From the NCBI GenBank assembly GCA_946699065.1, contig CAMPDV010000501.1, forward strand, positions 1 to 64,000: 64,000 nt of DNA. Reading direction: 5' to 3'. The notes below the pieces were generated by a model. That model was not told the origin of the DNA and did not search any database. It saw only the letters and a list, made by a program, of their open reading frames with translations. The DNA comes from Loxodes magnus. Lineage: Eukaryota > Ciliophora > Karyorelictea > Loxodida > Loxodidae. Of the stretch, positions 61,190 through 64,000 are shown piece after piece (the stretch's first letter is position 1; each line of letters begins with the position of its first letter). Both the position numbers and the translations under genes were made by a program.

Positions 61190-64000
61190 GTAATATAGGC
61201 TACTCAAAATTAGGCTGATAAAAGAGGGGATTTGAAATAAGAGAATTAAGAAGATAATATAGGTTTTTTAGGTGCAAGAGACTATAATATAGGACTTTTT
61301 TTAAGAACAGCTAGAATCAATATTAGACATAATTAGTAACTTAAAAATGGATACTTTTAACTAAAGGATATATAACCTGGTTAACAAAGTTTAGTCATCT
61401 AATTAAGTCTCTATTTAGCTTTTATCAAATATATTAGAAATTTAAGTATCCTAAAATTACAGGAGTTAAGTAACTATATAATATCAGAGTTTTTTAAAGT
61501 AGGAATTTCTAGCTGATTATGGAGAAGAAAGATAAGAAATCTGAAAGAGATTTCAAGTAAATTAAAAGAAGTGAGTGAGATTCGATAGGCTTAAGAGAAA
61601 TAAAGATATGAAGTTTACTAGAATCTAAGTCATTTTATCAAATAATAAATAACTAGAAAAGAAATTAATAAAGGATCTTAATCAAGAACATAAGTTATAC
61701 CTAGCTACCAAAATATTCTTGTCGTTTCTCTTTATTATCAGTTCTTTTATAATCAGAAACAAGTAGAGAAGATTTTCTATAATAGTTAAAAGTGGAATAG
61801 AAATGTTAGTCAGCAATACTATAGGATAGAGATATGTATTTTATTGAGTGAATTTGTTAACTTAAAGCGTATAAATTAAGACATTCACAAGAAGCTTAAG
61901 AAATAAATCTCATCTCATTTTAATTAAGCGTAAACTAATTGATCGTACTTTAAGGTTCTCTAAGGCTTTAGAGTATCAGAAGACACAATTCCTAAATTAT
62001 TAAATAAGATCCATTCAACTAAATTAAAGCTTAAAGATAAATTCATACAAGAGAAGAGTTAGTTGAATAAGATTTCATCTAAGGGGAAGCAGAATAAAAA
62101 GGGCAGAGCTAGTAAGATATTAGCAAAATATTTAAAGAGTAGCTAAACTAAGCAAGAAATATATTATAAACCAACTTTAGAAATATCGATTTCTTTTATT
62201 TGTTCTCAATACTTAAAGAACTAAAACTTCGAAATTAGAGAATCCAACAAAAATTTAAAAGCTTGAGTTCTACGAAATTTCAATCTGGTAAAAACAAATA
62301 TTCTTGGAAAAATAAATTTAAAATAAAAACCATGATACAAGCATATCGACTTGCAGTTTTACTTAGAGTGGAATATAAAGAAAAGATTCTAAGAAACCAG
62401 AATTTAGTATAAGTATATTCAAAACTCAAAAAGAAGATTTTAACAACTTTTAACCATTTTGAATGAAGAAACTATCTGATTAGAGAGAAAAACATATACA
62501 ACAAATAAAAGCTTTCAAGGAAAGCATTACTACTGTAGTAGTGTTATATTAAACTTATATTTGAATTGTATTTAAAGCTTATAAATTTTAATAATCTGAT
62601 ATAATTATATAAAGCAATGAATATTCAGACTCTATTTTAACAATATATTTATAGTTAGTAGAATACGAGATAATCTAATTAGATCTATTTAGATGGTAGT
62701 ATGAGTAATTAATTAGATTCTATAAATCTTAAAAATTAATTTCTAAAATAATCATAATAGCCGTATTCACTATATCCTTACATTATCACATGGTCCACTC
62801 ATATCTAGTCTATATGCTTTGCTTTATTAAACTTCATCTTACACTCATATCACGCTATTATTCAGTGCTAAGCTGTAAAAATCCAAATTTAATCTCATTA
62901 TTTAAGTGAATAATCTAAATTTTTCCTTTCTGTAAGAGAAAGCAGATACATTCCTACCTTTATTAATGTTTCTACAAGCTACTAATAGAATCTTTTCATT
63001 TCCATTTAATAAACTCCTGAAATTCTCTTTCCCTTAGCTAGATTTACTTACTTCTTTGATTTATCCTTAGAACCTTAAAACTTTGTCTCGAAACTAGTGG
63101 TTATTATATCTTATTTAATTTGAGGGTAGAAATAAAAATTCTGTTACTTGTAAAGAAACTTTAACTTGATGATTGAAACAAAAGCTTAAATCAAAATAAG
63201 ACAAAATATTGGAAAGAATCCCATCCAAGTAAGATTGAAAATTATAAATTTGTTTAGTTTCAAAACCCCTGATAAGAAAACAGAGCTAGCTATCTTCTAG
63301 CACTCACTACAGATATATAAAATAAAAGGAAATAATCAAATGGTTGAAGCATTTTAGCTATGTTAATGATAGTTTAAAAGATAAGAGGTTTTATCAGGTC
63401 TTAAATCTAAAGAGTAAGGAAGAAAACTGATATTGATGGATCTTGTTGTTGCTATAAAGAAATAAACTGGGATTAATTTTTGTTTCGATGTAAGAAATTT
63501 GAAGGCTAGCTGAATTAATTAAAAAAGGGTAGATTTAGCTTCATTTTGTAAAATCGGAGGTAAACTTAAGTGTAGGTGAGTATCAGGAGGTTTAGAGAAC
63601 AAGTTCTTTTTTGATTAACTTATAAATAACTAAAAGCATAGAAAACTTAGATTAGTGATTAATTAAGAATTTTTATGATTTATGGTTTATTATAAATCAA
63701 GATGAATCGCTCTATCCATTTTTTATTTATTTTAAATAGTAAAATTGATCTTTGATATAAAAGAAAGAGTCAAATAGCTTTTATTTATAAGATAGATTTA
63801 GTAAGCTAAGTCTGCAAGAGACTGAAGAGTAAACAAAGATTTAGTAGCTAAATTATGAGATAGCAAAATGAATAAGCCTAGTATATGCTAGCAACTTTGG
63901 AGCATAAAAAGGATAATCGAGGAAAAATAATCTAGCATAATAATGGAGAAATAGGCTTTATCAGGTGAAAAAATATAAATGAGATAGCTTAGGTCGCTTA
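61190..64000 (+). CDS. Large unrecognised gene, runs off the window
   Basis: A plus-strand frame is clearly coding from about 61.25 to 62.45 kb: NIGFLGARDYNIGLFLRTAR, KNGYFQLKDIQPGQQSLVIQ, SSKLKEVSEIRQAQEKQRYE, YYRIEICILLSEFVNLKRIN, FKVLQGFRVSEDTIPKLLNK and KGRASKILAKYLKSSQ. Protein-like text continues (RYIPTFINVSTSYQQNLFIS near 62.95 kb; GRKLILMDLVVAIKKQTGIN near 63.4 kb) to the window end (NYEIAKWISLVYASNFGAQK). Frames change between blocks, so introns or more than one gene are possible. Alternating hydrophobic and helical blocks suggest a large, possibly membrane-associated protein. No start ATG is convincing. No family assigned. Confidence 0.5.

Noticed and set aside
1-64000. Mitochondrial origin, to explain UGA = Trp
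   Set aside because: UAA/UAG also read as Gln, NACHT-WD40 and kinase genes are nuclear types, and the tRNAs are standard nuclear forms.

Overview
The window reads as AT-rich nuclear DNA from a ciliate with an unusual genetic code. In every gene recognised here TAA and TAG stand for glutamine. TGA occurs in frame where tryptophan is expected (kelch tryptophan, MORN tryptophan, protein-kinase helix E), yet also ends the same genes. UAR = Gln with UGA read as Trp or stop is the code described for karyorelictean ciliates such as Loxodes; Condylostoma (all three stops ambiguous) is the alternative. The organism call is an inference from the code, base composition and gene families. Because no codon is an unconditional stop, frames in AT-rich stretches are weakly constrained, and the low-confidence CDS entries should be read with that in mind.

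Layout. 0.7-19.1 kb: two inverted, closely similar copies of a zinc-knuckle (Gag/ORF1-like) sequence lie at 0.7-1.55 and 18.26-19.12 kb. Between them are three more zinc-knuckle remnants, two inverted copies of a short repeat (S1), and a very large minus-strand gene (17.23-9.87 kb) encoding a protein kinase with a long C-terminal MORN array. 20.5-32.5 kb: an inverted duplication of a tRNA-Glu/tRNA-Lys pair encloses two inverted copies of a second repeat (S2), a complete kelch-repeat gene (23.2-24.2 kb), a tRNA-Leu-like gene and a GC-rich 290 bp repeat also present at 2 kb. 32.5-55 kb: mostly AT-rich DNA with a Myb-like gene, a zinc-knuckle element with an internal duplication, a lone S1 copy, several unrecognised short genes and a fragment of a NACHT-family gene. 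54.7-55.1 kb: a 20 bp minisatellite and a C-rich telomere-like tract. 55.6-60.6 kb: a complete NACHT-pentapeptide-WD40 gene (minus). 61.2-64 kb: a divergently oriented, unrecognised gene running off the window.

The clearest genes are the kelch gene (321 aa) and the NACHT-WD40 gene (1,689 aa). Each holds one uninterrupted frame from ATG to a terminal TGA, with in-frame TGAs inside. The kinase-MORN gene needs frame changes that may reflect very short introns. S1 and S2 have different bodies but share one roughly 55 bp 3' tail followed by ATTT repeats, as expected of SINE families borrowing one LINE's 3' end; no reverse transcriptase was recognised in the window.
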